The position numbers and the translations under genes were made by a program. The notes below the pieces were generated by a model. That model ran no database searches. It worked only from the letters and a program-made list of their open reading frames with translations, and was not told the DNA's origin. A stretch of DNA of 64,000 bases from Microbacterium keratanolyticum (GTDB taxonomy: Bacteria > Actinomycetota > Actinomycetes > Actinomycetales > Microbacteriaceae), in NCBI RefSeq assembly GCF_016907255.1, contig NZ_JAFBBQ010000001.1, positions 2,728,001-2,792,000 of the forward strand, written 5' to 3'. Positions 25,366-35,001 of this stretch are shown here, one piece after another. Every line of letters begins with the position of its first letter. The stretch's first letter is position 1.

Positions 25366-27165
25366 ATGACCACCCGGGCCACTCGCAGTCCACGGCGACG
25401 GACGGTCGTCGCTCTCGCGGTCATCCTGATCATCATCGGCGCCTTCGTCGTCCGTCTCGTCGACATTCAGGTGGTCAATGCGGCATCCCATGTCGAGGAG
25501 TCGATGGACACCGGCCAACTCGGGGACTCGCGTCCGATCGCCGGAACCCGGGGACCCATTCTCGACGCGAACGGGACCGTCCTGGCCCAGAGCACGCTCG
25601 TCTACGATGCCGCACTTGACCCGCTGACGATTCGGGTTCTCGAAGAGGACGAGGAGAATCCGCCGAAGACGCCATGGAACGAGGCATCCGACAAGATCGG
25701 TGCTGTCCTGGGCATGACCGGTGATCAGGTGCGCGCACTTGTCGACGATGCGCTGGCGGAGAACGACGAGTCGCGCTGGACGCAGCTGAAGAAGGGACTC
25801 AACACCGAGCAGTTCCTTGCACTTCGCGAACTGCGGCTGCCCTATCTGTCCATGCCCGCGCGTGACGTGCGGACGTATCCGAACGGTGCGGTCGCGGGAA
25901 ACATCCTGGGTTTCATGGGTGACGCCGACGAGGAGCGACCGGACGGAGTTCCCCTGGAGGGCATGGAGCTCATGCAGGACCAGTGCCTGCGTCCGACCGC
26001 CGGCGTCGAGTCCTTCCTGACGGGTGCCGACGGTGTCGTGATCCCGGGCAGCCACAAGGAGAAGCCCGCTGTCAACGGTGGTTCTCTGACCCTCACCATC
26101 AACAGTGAGCTGCAGTGGTATCTGCAGCAGATGATCGCGGAGGAGACCGCCCGTCAGGGCGCGCTCAACGGCTCCGTGCTGGTCGTGGAGGTCAAGACCG
26201 GAAAGATCCGCGCGGCGGCCGAGTACCCGACGGTCGATCCCAACGATGTGTCGGCCTCGGATGAGGGCGACCGCGGCGCGCGGATCTTCCGTCGCACCTT
26301 CGAGCCGGGCTCGACGTTCAAGGTGGTGACCGCTGCTGCGGTGATGGAGGGTGCAGGGGCCAACGCGGGCACGCGGGTCACCGCGTCCAGCCGCGAGGAG
26401 TTCCCCAACGGCGCCGTCGTCAACGACGCCTTCCCGCACCCGACGTACGACTACACCCTCGCGGGAGCGCTCATCGACTCCTCGAACGTCGCTCTGTCGA
26501 AGTTCGGTGACATGGTCTCGCCGCAGGTGCGCTACGACTACCTGAAGAAGTTCGGCGTCGGCGAGAAGACGGCCATCGACTTCCAGGGCGAAGAGCCGGG
26601 CATGCTGCACCCGGTCGAAGACTGGGACAACCAGTCGCACTACACGACGACCTTCGGCCAGTTCTACACCGTGACCGCGCCCCAGGTCGCGAGCGCGTAC
26701 CAGGCGATCGCGAACGGTGGCGTGAAGATTCCGCTCTCGCTCGTGGAGTCGTGCACGACGGCGGACGGCGAGGTCGCGAAGATCGATGCGGGCAAGCCCG
26801 AGCGGATCATCGCTGAGAGCACCGCCTCCGAGCTGTCTCGCATGATCGAGAACGTGGCCGTGCAGGGTGGGCTCGCGGAAGACATCGTCGTCCCGGGATA
26901 CCGCATCGCGGCGAAGACCGGAACGGCGGAGGTTCCCGACGGCAACGGCGGCTACAAGCCGGGAATCTACTTCACCAGCATGGTCGGATACGCGCCCGCC
27001 GACGACCCCGAGTACGTCGTGATCGTGACGCTGGACGAGCCCACTAGGGTAACCTCGTCTGCGGCCACAGCGTCCGCCTTCCAGAAGGCGATGACTCAGG
27101 TTCTGAAGACCTACCGCGTGCTGCCGTCCTCCGTTCCGATGGACGAGCTTCTCCCGAAATACTGA
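25366..27165 (+). CDS. ftsI: Division-specific peptidoglycan transpeptidase (FtsI/PBP3 family)
   Basis: The class B penicillin-binding protein has 599 residues. An N-terminal transmembrane helix (about 13-33) is followed by the dimerisation domain with RGPILDANG, and then the transpeptidase with Ser316-Thr-Phe-Lys319, Ser372-Ser-Asn374 and Lys517-Thr-Gly-Thr520. It cross-links septal peptidoglycan with FtsW. A 52-bp gap separates it from ftsL and 34 bp from murF. In most dcw clusters murE lies between ftsI and murF; here there is no room for it. Confidence 0.95.
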   Translation: MTTRATRSPRRRTVVALAVILIIIGAFVVRLVDIQVVNAASHVEESMDTGQLGDSRPIAGTRGPILDANGTVLAQSTLVYDAALDPLTIRVLEEDEENPPKTPWNEASDKIGAVLGMTGDQVRALVDDALAENDESRWTQLKKGLNTEQFLALRELRLPYLSMPARDVRTYPNGAVAGNILGFMGDADEERPDGVPLEGMELMQDQCLRPTAGVESFLTGADGVVIPGSHKEKPAVNGGSLTLTINSELQWYLQQMIAEETARQGALNGSVLVVEVKTGKIRAAAEYPTVDPNDVSASDEGDRGARIFRRTFEPGSTFKVVTAAAVMEGAGANAGTRVTASSREEFPNGAVVNDAFPHPTYDYTLAGALIDSSNVALSKFGDMVSPQVRYDYLKKFGVGEKTAIDFQGEEPGMLHPVEDWDNQSHYTTTFGQFYTVTAPQVASAYQAIANGGVKIPLSLVESCTTADGEVAKIDAGKPERIIAESTASELSRMIENVAVQGGLAEDIVVPGYRIAAKTGTAEVPDGNGGYKPGIYFTSMVGYAPADDPEYVVIVTLDEPTRVTSSAATASAFQKAMTQVLKTYRVLPSSVPMDELLPKY

Positions 27166-27199
27166 TGATCGGCGCTTCGCGCCCGAAGGAATCTGTCGC

Positions 27200-28615
27200 A
27201 TGATCGCCCTGTCCCTTGCGGAGATTGCAGGCCTCCTCGGAGGCACCCTGCATCTCGTCGGCGACGACACCGCTGACACCCTCGTCGACGGCACCGTCGA
27301 TACCGATTCGCGTCTCATCGCACCGGGCGGCATCTTCGTCGCCAAGCCCGGTGAGGAGACCGACGGCCACCGCTTCGTCGGCGCAGCCGTCGCGAACGGC
27401 GCAGCCCTCGCGCTCGTGGAGCACGTCGTCGATGAGCCCGTGTCTCAGATCGTCGTCGCCGATGTCGTCGATGCACTCGCTGTGCTCGCCGAGGCTGTCG
27501 TCGCGCGGGTGCGCGCCGCCGGCAACCTGCGGATCGTCGGGGTCACAGGGTCCAATGGCAAGACGACGACGAAGAACTTCCTCCTCCGCATCCTGAGCGA
27601 TGAGGGCGAGACGGTGGCGCCGATCGCCTCGTTCAACAACGAGGTGGGCGCTCCGTTGACGATGCTCCGCGTGACGGAGCAGACCCGATACCTGGTGTGC
27701 GAGTTCGGCGCCAGCGCGCCAGGCGAGATCGCGCGCCTGGCGGGTTTGGTGCACCCGGACGTGTCGATCGTGCTCATGGTGGGCCTCGCACATGCGGGCG
27801 GCTTCGGCGGGATCGAGGAGACCGCCCGCGCGAAGGCGGAGCTCGTGACGGCCACCCGCGACGGCGGGACGGTCGTGCTCAACCTGGATGATCCTCGCGT
27901 GTTCGCGATGCGCGCCCTTGCGGAAGAGCGCGGACTTCAGGTGCGCGGATTCGGACAGGGTGCGGCCGCCGATGTGCGCGCCGAAGACATCGCCGTCAGC
28001 GCCACGGGCACGTCGTGTCTCATCGTGGATGCGGACGGGCAGCGTCTTCCGCTTCGCCTCCAGGTCCTGGGAGCGCACCACATCAACAACGCGCTTGCGG
28101 CGATCGCAGCTGTCTCGGTACTCGGTGTATCCACCCAGGACGCGATCTCGCGCCTGGAGACTGTGGAGATCGCCGAGCGCTGGCGCATGCAGCCGATGGG
28201 CGGCGACCGCGTGCGCATCATCAACGATGCCTACAACGCCAGCCCAGACTCGATGGCTGCGGCGCTGCGCACTCTTGCGCAGATCGTCGAGCCGGGACAG
28301 CGCACCGTCGCCGTTCTCGGCGCGATGAGCGAGCTCGGCGAGAATGCCGGAGAAGAGCACGACCGGATCGGTCTGCTCGCCGTCCGCTTGAACATTCAGC
28401 GGATCGTCGTCGTCGGCGCCGATGCCCGACGTCTCTTCCTCGCTGCGATCGGGGAGGGGTCCTGGGATGGCGAAGCCGTCTTCTTCCCGACATCCGATGA
28501 AGCCTTCGCCTATCTGCAGACGGAACTGCGAGAAGGAGACCGTGTGCTGGTGAAGTCGTCGAACTCCGCCGGTTTGCGGCATCTGGGCGATCGTCTGGGA
28601 GAATCGTTCTCGTGA
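27200..28615 (+). CDS. murF: UDP-N-acetylmuramoyl-tripeptide--D-alanyl-D-alanine ligase
   Basis: This ATP-dependent ligase of 471 residues adds D-Ala-D-Ala to the muramoyl tripeptide in the cytoplasm. Mur ligase signatures: N-terminal DTDSRLIAPGGIFVA, P-loop VTGSNGKTTTKNFL, the central FNNEVGAPLTML typical of MurF rather than MurE, and C-terminal DAYNASPDSM. It follows ftsI directly and its stop overlaps the mraY start (GTGA). The neighbouring murE is absent, so the third residue of the stem peptide must be added by an enzyme encoded elsewhere. Confidence 0.96.
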   Translation: MIALSLAEIAGLLGGTLHLVGDDTADTLVDGTVDTDSRLIAPGGIFVAKPGEETDGHRFVGAAVANGAALALVEHVVDEPVSQIVVADVVDALAVLAEAVVARVRAAGNLRIVGVTGSNGKTTTKNFLLRILSDEGETVAPIASFNNEVGAPLTMLRVTEQTRYLVCEFGASAPGEIARLAGLVHPDVSIVLMVGLAHAGGFGGIEETARAKAELVTATRDGGTVVLNLDDPRVFAMRALAEERGLQVRGFGQGAAADVRAEDIAVSATGTSCLIVDADGQRLPLRLQVLGAHHINNALAAIAAVSVLGVSTQDAISRLETVEIAERWRMQPMGGDRVRIINDAYNASPDSMAAALRTLAQIVEPGQRTVAVLGAMSELGENAGEEHDRIGLLAVRLNIQRIVVVGADARRLFLAAIGEGSWDGEAVFFPTSDEAFAYLQTELREGDRVLVKSSNSAGLRHLGDRLGESFS

Positions 28616-29721
28616 GGTCACTGCTAGCCGCGGCGGCGATATCGTTCGCCTTCACCCTGTTTCTGACCCCGGTCTTCCTCCGGCTGTTCCGGAAATGGGG
28701 CTGGGGACAGGTGATTCGCACCCCCGAAGCGATCGAGAACCCGAGCCACTACGAAAAGCGCGGCACTCCGACGATGGGCGGCACGATCTTCATCGTCGGC
28801 ACCATCGTCGGCTACGGCGTGGGCACCTACGCCGGCGGCAGCTACCCGACGGTGTCCGGCCTCCTGGTGCTCTGGCTGATGGTCGGCTTCGGGATCGTGG
28901 GCTTCATCGACGACTTCATGAAGGTGCGGAGCCAGCGCAGCCTGGGGCTTTCCGGCTGGCGCAAGGTGATCGGCCAGATCCTCGTGATGGTCCCGTTCGG
29001 GATCGTCGCTCTCACCGTCCCGAATGTGTGGGGTCAGCTTCCTGCGAGTGAGTTCGTCTCCCTCTTCCGCGACATCCCGGTGCTGTGGCTGTTCGCTTTC
29101 GGCCCGATCGTCGGCTGGATCATCTACCTGATCTGGATCTCGATCATCGGCATCGCGACGTCGAACAGCGTCAACCTCACCGACGGTCTGGACGGCCTTG
29201 CTGCCGGCGCCGGCGTGTTCGCCGTGAGCGCGTACAGCCTGATCGCGTTCTGGCAGTTCAAGCAGTCGTGCATCGCCTCGGGGCTTGAGCCCTCGGTGCA
29301 GGACGGATGCTACGACGTGGCCAACCCCTTCGACCTCGCCGTCGTCTCAGCGGCCTTCGCCGGCGCGCTCATCGGTTTCCTCTGGTGGAACGCGCCCAAG
29401 GCGCAGGTCTTCATGGGTGACGTCGGCTCCATGGCGATCGGTGGTGTGATCGCCGCGATGGCGATTCTGACGCGCACTGAGCTCCTGCTCGTGCTGGTTG
29501 CTGGTGTCTTCGTGCTCTCGTCGGGCTCGGTCATCCTGCAGCGCCTCTACTTCAAGCTGACCCGCGGCAAGCGCCTGTTCCTGATGAGCCCGTTCCACCA
29601 CCATCTGGAGATGCGCGGCTGGCAGGAGGTCACGATCGTGGTGCGCCTGTGGATTATCGCGGGCCTTCTCGCCGCGTCTGGTGTCGGTCTCTTCTATGTC
29701 GAGTGGCTGAGCCGCGCATGA
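28612..29721 (+). CDS. mraY: Phospho-N-acetylmuramoyl-pentapeptide transferase
   Basis: This is a 369-residue integral membrane enzyme with about ten helices that transfers phospho-MurNAc-pentapeptide to undecaprenyl phosphate, forming lipid I. Signature segments are HYEKRGTPTMGG, FIDDFMK, NLTDGLDGLAAG and the loop PFHHHLEMRGW. Its GTG start overlaps the murF stop, and its own stop overlaps the murD ATG (ATGA). It is a standard member of the dcw cluster. Confidence 0.97.
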   Translation: MRSLLAAAAISFAFTLFLTPVFLRLFRKWGWGQVIRTPEAIENPSHYEKRGTPTMGGTIFIVGTIVGYGVGTYAGGSYPTVSGLLVLWLMVGFGIVGFIDDFMKVRSQRSLGLSGWRKVIGQILVMVPFGIVALTVPNVWGQLPASEFVSLFRDIPVLWLFAFGPIVGWIIYLIWISIIGIATSNSVNLTDGLDGLAAGAGVFAVSAYSLIAFWQFKQSCIASGLEPSVQDGCYDVANPFDLAVVSAAFAGALIGFLWWNAPKAQVFMGDVGSMAIGGVIAAMAILTRTELLLVLVAGVFVLSSGSVILQRLYFKLTRGKRLFLMSPFHHHLEMRGWQEVTIVVRLWIIAGLLAASGVGLFYVEWLSRA

Positions 29722-31256
29722 GCACCCGCGATCTGGACGGGCTGACCAGCTGGCATGCGGACTGGGCCGGGCTGCGGGTTGCAGTCCTCGGCCTGTCGAT
29801 GACCGGCTTCTCGGTCGCCGACACGCTCACCGAACTGGGCGCTGAGGTTCTTGTGTTCTCCGAGAGCGCCAGCGAGGAGTACTCCCGTCTGGTGCCTGTG
29901 ATCGGCGCCAGGCTGCACCTCGGCGCGCTGGATTCCGTACCCGCCGAACTCGTGGAGTTCGCGCCGGATGTCGTGATCGCCTCGCCGGGCTTCGCGCCGA
30001 CGCATCCGCTGATCGTCTGGACGCAGCAGCAGTCGATCGCACTCTGGGGTGACATCGAGCTCGCCTGGCGCGTGCGAGACAAAGTCGTACGCGAAGACGG
30101 CACTCCCGCGGAGTGGGTGCTCATCACGGGCACCAACGGCAAGACGACGACGACCCGGATGACGGCCACGATGCTCGTCGCCGGCGGTCTGCGTGCCGCG
30201 CCCTGCGGGAACATCGGCGTGCCCGTGCTGGATGCTGTGCGCGATCCGGCCGGATTCGACGTGCTCGTGGTGGAACTCTCCAGCCACCAGCTCTGGTACC
30301 TCGGCAACAGCGCCCCCGCGGCGCAGATGATCCCTCATGCCTCCGTATGCCTGAACCTCGCGGACGATCACCTGGTGTGGCATGGCAGCGCGGAGGCCTA
30401 CCGCGCGGCGAAGGCGCTCGTCTACCGCAACACCAAGGTCGCGTGCATCTACAACAAGGCGGATCTCGCGACACGTGAGATGGTCGAAGAGGCCGACGTG
30501 ATCGAGGGCGCACGAGCGATCGGCTTCGACCTCGGAATTCCGGGGCCGAGTGACTTCGGTGTCGTGGAGGGGATCGTCGTGGATCGCGCCTTCGCCGCGA
30601 ACCGGGCTACCTCCGCGCAGGAGCTGACCACCGTCGCCGAGCTCGCAGAACGCGGCCTCGCCGCACCGCACATGGTGCAGAACATCCTGGCGGCTGCGGC
30701 TCTTGCCCGCTCGCTCGGGGTGGAACCGTCAGCGATCCGTGAGGCGCTGGAGGGGTTCCGTCTGGATCCGCACCGCATTGAGGTCGTCGCCCGCTCGGCA
30801 GGCGTGACCTGGGTGGACGACTCGAAGGCGACCAACCCGCACGCTGCGCGCTCGTCGCTGCAGGCCTTCCCGGGTGCTGTGTGGGTCGTCGGCGGTGACC
30901 TCAAGGGCGTCGATCTCAGCGGTCTCATCGCGGAGGCTGCGGCGGCCCTGCGCGCTGCCGTCGTCATCGGCGTCGCGCGCAGCGAGGTTGTCGCGGCGTT
31001 CGAGCGACACGCGCCGATGGTGCCCGTCTTCGAGGTCGTCCCCGGCGAAACTGAAGAGGTCATGACCCGAGTCGTTGAACTGGCGGCGGGGATTGCGCGG
31101 GACGGCGACACTGTGTTGCTGGCACCGGCCGCAGCATCCTTCGATCAGTTCGCAAGTTACGAGGACCGTGGCCACCGCTTCGCCGAAGCGGTGCGGGACT
31201 GGATCGGCCGGGGGAGCGCGCATGACGCAGGTGACACGCCCCGAAGCGAGCGCTGA
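29718..31256 (+). CDS. murD: UDP-N-acetylmuramoyl-L-alanine--D-glutamate ligase
   Basis: The 512-residue cytoplasmic ligase adds D-Glu to the stem peptide. Evidence: N-terminal AVLGLSMTGFSVADTL, P-loop ITGTNGKTTTTRM, VELSSHQL, and C-terminal WVDDSKATNPHAA and GGDLKGVDL. An open frame extends upstream to 29649, but the ATG at 29718, overlapping the mraY stop, is the natural start. The 3' end overlaps ftsW by 35 nt. In Microbacteriaceae with type B murein the D-Glu residue is the cross-link site, so this step matters for the unusual wall. Confidence 0.95.
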   Translation: MSTRDLDGLTSWHADWAGLRVAVLGLSMTGFSVADTLTELGAEVLVFSESASEEYSRLVPVIGARLHLGALDSVPAELVEFAPDVVIASPGFAPTHPLIVWTQQQSIALWGDIELAWRVRDKVVREDGTPAEWVLITGTNGKTTTTRMTATMLVAGGLRAAPCGNIGVPVLDAVRDPAGFDVLVVELSSHQLWYLGNSAPAAQMIPHASVCLNLADDHLVWHGSAEAYRAAKALVYRNTKVACIYNKADLATREMVEEADVIEGARAIGFDLGIPGPSDFGVVEGIVVDRAFAANRATSAQELTTVAELAERGLAAPHMVQNILAAAALARSLGVEPSAIREALEGFRLDPHRIEVVARSAGVTWVDDSKATNPHAARSSLQAFPGAVWVVGGDLKGVDLSGLIAEAAAALRAAVVIGVARSEVVAAFERHAPMVPVFEVVPGETEEVMTRVVELAAGIARDGDTVLLAPAAASFDQFASYEDRGHRFAEAVRDWIGRGSAHDAGDTPRSER

Positions 31257-32451
31257 CAGTCCGTCGCGAGGTCTTGCCGCACGAGTGACGTTGGGACGCG
31301 TCTTCGCGCCCGTCTCCACGGAGTTCGTGCTGATCGCCTCGACGACGCTGCTGCTGACGATCTTCGGACTCGTGATGGTGCTGTCCGCGACCAGCGCCAC
31401 TGAGGGGAGTGACGGACCCTACGGTGTCGTGATGAGGCAGGGCGTGTTCGCGGTCATCGGCATTCCGGTGATGTTCCTGCTGAGCCGCCTTCCTGTGCTG
31501 TTCTGGAAGCGCATCGCGTGGCCGGCGCTCATCCTGGCGACGATGCTGCAGCTTCTCGTCTTCGTGCCGGGTATCGGCGTGGAGAACGACGGCAACCGGA
31601 ACTGGATCCACATCGCAGGCCAGAACCTGCAGCCGTCCGAGTTCCTCAAGCTCGCGCTGGCGCTGTGGATCGGCTATGTGCTGTATCGGAAGCAGACGCT
31701 GCTGACGCAGTGGAAGCATGTGTTCATTCCCCTCGTGCCCGTGTCCGGTCTTGTCGTGGGTACGGTTCTCGCGGGTAAAGACCTCGGAACGGCGATGATC
31801 CTCTTCCTCGTCATACTGGGCGCCCTGTTCTTCTCCGGTGTGCGGCTGCGTCTGTTCCTCCTTCCCCTGATCCTCGCGACCGTCGCCGTGATCACGCTCG
31901 TCCTGACCAGTCCTCGCCGGATGGGGCAGATCCAGAGTCTGATGAATCCGGACTCGATCGACTGCTACTACGACGACTGCTACCAGCAGCTGCACGCAGT
32001 CTGGGGCATGGCCAGCGGCGGCTTCTTCGGGCTTGGGCTCGGCAACTCGCAGGAGAAGTACGGCTGGCTGCCGGCGGCGTCCAACGACTACATCTTCGCG
32101 ATCGTCGGCGAAGAGCTGGGACTCATCGGCGGCATCCTCGTGCTCGCGCTGTACGCGGTGTTCGCGGTCGGTGCTTTCCACATCATCCGCAAGACGAACG
32201 ATCCTTTCGTCCGTATCGTCTCCGGGGCGATCACCGTCTGGGTGCTGGGACAGGCCTTGATCAACATCGGCGTCGTGCTGCGCATCTTCCCGGTGCTCGG
32301 CGTTCCTCTGCCCTTCATGTCGCAGGGTGGAACGTCGCTGTTCTCCGTCCTCCTGGCCGTCGGCGTGCTGCTCTCCTTCGCGCGGACGCTTCCGCAGACC
32401 ACGGCCGCTCCGACGCGCCCCTCAGCCCCACGGGGTAGGGTCACCAGGTGA
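31222..32451 (+). CDS. ftsW: Septal peptidoglycan glycosyltransferase FtsW (SEDS family)
   Basis: The 409-residue protein has about ten transmembrane helices and SEDS motifs: NRNWIHIAGQNLQPSEFLKLAL, GKDLGTAMI, and the C-terminal GVPLPFMSQGGTS. It polymerises lipid II with the FtsI partner. The upstream open frame is not the gene; the ATG at 31222 lies inside murD with GGGGGAG ahead. The stop overlaps the murG GTG. The last codons of the gene also carry a possible promoter for murG. Confidence 0.95.
   Translation: MTQVTRPEASADSPSRGLAARVTLGRVFAPVSTEFVLIASTTLLLTIFGLVMVLSATSATEGSDGPYGVVMRQGVFAVIGIPVMFLLSRLPVLFWKRIAWPALILATMLQLLVFVPGIGVENDGNRNWIHIAGQNLQPSEFLKLALALWIGYVLYRKQTLLTQWKHVFIPLVPVSGLVVGTVLAGKDLGTAMILFLVILGALFFSGVRLRLFLLPLILATVAVITLVLTSPRRMGQIQSLMNPDSIDCYYDDCYQQLHAVWGMASGGFFGLGLGNSQEKYGWLPAASNDYIFAIVGEELGLIGGILVLALYAVFAVGAFHIIRKTNDPFVRIVSGAITVWVLGQALINIGVVLRIFPVLGVPLPFMSQGGTSLFSVLLAVGVLLSFARTLPQTTAAPTRPSAPRGRVTR
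32436..32441 (+). promoter_or_regulatory. Predicted internal -10 (TAGGGT) of murG
   Basis: TAGGGT ends six bases before GTG 32448 and lies in the last ftsW codons. It could start a leaderless murG message within the operon, or be fortuitous. Confidence 0.35.
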
Positions 32452-33527
32452 CCACGTACCTCTTGGCCGGCGGCGGGACCGCCGGCCACGTCAATCCTCT
32501 GCTTGCCGTCGCCGATGCTCTGCGCCTGCGCGACACGGACGCGTCCGTCCTCGTTCTCGGCACTCGCGAGGGGCTGGAGGCGCGGCTGGTTCCCCAGCGC
32601 GGCTACGAGCTGCTCATCGTGGACAAGGTGCCGTTTCCTCGTCGTCCGAATGGTGCGGCACTGAAGTTCCCGCTTCGCTTCCGCCGCGCGATCGCGCAGG
32701 TGCGCGCCCACATCCGTGCACATGACGTGGATGTCGTCGTGGGATTCGGAGGCTATGCCTCGGCGCCGGCGTACATCGCTGCGCGTCGCGAGAATGTGCC
32801 GTTCGTCGTCCACGAGGCGAATGCGCGGCCGGGATTGGCGAATGTGCTCGGGGCGCGGAGCGCAGCGGCCGTGGGTGTGGCGTTCGAGGGAACACCGCTG
32901 CGTGGTGGCACCGTCGTCGGAATGCCGTTGCGCCGTGAGATCGTCGAGCTCGACCGTGAGGCACTCCGACGTGAGGCGGCCGCGGAGTTCGATCTCGCCC
33001 CCGCGCGTCCTGTGCTCCTGGTGTTCGGCGGCTCTCTGGGAGCGCAGCAGCTGAACAACGCGTTCGCCGGTTCCTGGCGTGACGTGCTCGATGCCGGATG
33101 GCAGCTGCTGCACGTGACGGGAGAGCGCTCCGACCTTCCCGATCCCGCTGTCGACGGATACACACTGCGCCGCTACATCGACCGGATGGATCTCGCCTTC
33201 GCGATCGCCGACCTCATCGTCTCGAGGGCCGGCTCTGCGACCGTCAGTGAGATCAGCGCTCTGGGAATCCCCGCGGTCTACGTGCCCTACGCAGTGGGCA
33301 ACGGCGAGCAGCGGCTCAATGCGGCCTCGGCGATCGAGGCGGGCGCTGCGCTGCTGATCGAGGATGCGACGCTGACGCCTGATCGTGTTCGCGACGAGAT
33401 CATTCCGCTCCTGCACGATGCGGGGCGCCGTTCGCAGATGGCTCAGGCCGCCGCACGCGTGGGAACGCGGACGGGCACGGAGAATCTCATCGCACTGATC
33501 GATCGGGCATTCGCGCCTCAGGCGTGA
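32448..33527 (+). CDS. murG: UDP-N-acetylglucosamine--undecaprenyl-pyrophosphoryl-MurNAc-pentapeptide transferase
   Basis: This peripheral GT-B glycosyltransferase of 359 residues makes lipid II from lipid I. Motifs: GGGTAGHVNPLLAVAD, VVGFGGYASAPAYIAA, HEANARPGLAN, FGGSLGAQQLN and SRAGSATVSEISALGIP. All are standard for MurG. It starts with GTG overlapping the ftsW stop. No typical ribosome binding site lies at the right distance, consistent with coupling or with a leaderless message. Confidence 0.97.
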   Translation: MTTYLLAGGGTAGHVNPLLAVADALRLRDTDASVLVLGTREGLEARLVPQRGYELLIVDKVPFPRRPNGAALKFPLRFRRAIAQVRAHIRAHDVDVVVGFGGYASAPAYIAARRENVPFVVHEANARPGLANVLGARSAAAVGVAFEGTPLRGGTVVGMPLRREIVELDREALRREAAAEFDLAPARPVLLVFGGSLGAQQLNNAFAGSWRDVLDAGWQLLHVTGERSDLPDPAVDGYTLRRYIDRMDLAFAIADLIVSRAGSATVSEISALGIPAVYVPYAVGNGEQRLNAASAIEAGAALLIEDATLTPDRVRDEIIPLLHDAGRRSQMAQAAARVGTRTGTENLIALIDRAFAPQA

Positions 33528-33582
33528 GACTGTTGCTGCCGGGCGCGGCGGCGCGCCCCGTGCCAGTGTCCGGACGGCGAAC

Positions 33583-33588
33583 TAGGAT
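33583..33588 (+). promoter_or_regulatory. Predicted -10 (TAGGAT) of murC
   Basis: TAGGAT lies nine bases before the ATG at 33598, with GGAG between them. It would give murC-ftsQ a promoter separate from the upstream genes, with a leader of only a few bases. Confidence 0.4.
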
Positions 33589-33597
33589 GGAGCCGAC

Positions 33598-34998
33598 ATG
33601 ATTAGGCCCGATCTCTCCCTCCCGATTCCCGAGTCCATCACCGCTGCGCATTTCATCGGCATCGGCGGTTCGGGCATGAGCGGACTCGCGCGCATGTTCC
33701 TCGACGCCGGCATCCGCGTGTCCGGCAGCGATCGGGCCGACAGCGACAACCTGCGCGCCCTGGCCGAGGCCGGCGCGACGGTCTACGTGGGCCACGATGC
33801 GGCGAATCTCGGTGACGTCGACACGGTGATCCACACGGGGGCCATCTGGCCCGAGAACCCCGAATTCCTCCTCGCGAAAGAGCGTGGGCTGCACGTCATC
33901 CACCGTTCGCAGGCACTGCACTGGCTGATCGGCACCCGTCGGCTGGTGTCGGTCGCGGGCGCTCACGGCAAGACGACGTCGACCGGAATGATCGTGACGG
34001 CTCTGCGCGCTCTCGACGCCGATCCGCACTTCGTCAACGGTGGAGTGATCGAGCAGCTGGGCACCTCCAGCGGCACGGGCAGTGACGAGCTCTTCGTCAT
34101 CGAGGCGGATGAGTCCGACGGGACGTTCCTGCTGTACAACACGGCGATCGCACTGATCACGAATGTCGATCCCGACCACCTGGACCACTACGGATCCGAC
34201 GAGGCCTTCCATGAGGCTTTCGCGCGCTTCGCGGATGCGGCGACGGAGGCTGTCGTCATCTCCAGCGATGACCCGGGTGCCCTGCGTGTGCGCGCGGCGA
34301 TGGCGCATCCACGCGTCGTCTCCTTCGGGCAGGCCGAGAACGCCGACGTGCGCATCACCGACATCGATACCGATGGCCCGGTGTCTGCGACGATCTCGCA
34401 CGGTGATGACAGTGTCCGCGTGCAGTTGCGCGTTCCGGGTGCCCACAACATGATCAACGCCGCCGGAGCGATCGCCGTGCTGCGTACGCTCGGATACAGC
34501 TTGGCTGACGCGGGCCGCGCCGTGGAGGGGTTCGCGGGCACGGTTCGCCGCTTCGAGCTGCACGGTGTCGAGCGCGGTGTGAGCGTCTTCGACGACTACG
34601 CCCACCACCCGAGCGAGGTGCGTGCTGCGCTCGAAGCTGCGCGCACGGTCGTCGGCGAGGGGCGGATCATCGCGATCCAGCAGCCGCACACGTACTCGCG
34701 TACACAGCTGATGTTCCAGGAGTTCGCGGACGTCCTGGAAGAACTCGCAGATCACACGGTCATGCTCGACGTGTACGGTGCTCGCGAAGATCCGGTGCCC
34801 GGTGTCACGGGAGAGCTCGTCAGCAACGCGTTCTCCGACCAGGACCGCGTGCACTACGTGGCCGATTGGCAGCAGGCCGCCGACTACACCTCGGTGATCG
34901 CGCGCGACGGCGACTACGTCATCACGCTCGGCTGCGGCAATGTCTACCAGATCATTCCCCAGGTGCTCGACGCGCTTCGGCGCCCACCCGGAGCGTGA
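33598..34998 (+). CDS. murC: UDP-N-acetylmuramate--L-alanine ligase
   Basis: The 466-residue ligase adds the first amino acid to UDP-MurNAc. Evidence: N-terminal [40 protein letters not shown], and C-terminal [14 protein letters not shown] with QPHTYSRTQ. In type B peptidoglycan, position 1 can be Gly or Ser instead of Ala, so the substrate should not be assumed from the name. A 70-bp gap with a possible promoter separates it from murG. murB and ddl, which often follow murC, are not here. Confidence 0.95.
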   Translation: MIRPDLSLPIPESITAAHFIGIGGSGMSGLARMFLDAGIRVSGSDRADSDNLRALAEAGATVYVGHDAANLGDVDTVIHTGAIWPENPEFLLAKERGLHVIHRSQALHWLIGTRRLVSVAGAHGKTTSTGMIVTALRALDADPHFVNGGVIEQLGTSSGTGSDELFVIEADESDGTFLLYNTAIALITNVDPDHLDHYGSDEAFHEAFARFADAATEAVVISSDDPGALRVRAAMAHPRVVSFGQAENADVRITDIDTDGPVSATISHGDDSVRVQLRVPGAHNMINAAGAIAVLRTLGYSLADAGRAVEGFAGTVRRFELHGVERGVSVFDDYAHHPSEVRAALEAARTVVGEGRIIAIQQPHTYSRTQLMFQEFADVLEELADHTVMLDVYGAREDPVPGVTGELVSNAFSDQDRVHYVADWQQAADYTSVIARDGDYVITLGCGNVYQIIPQVLDALRRPPGA

Positions 34999-35001
34999 GC
35001 C

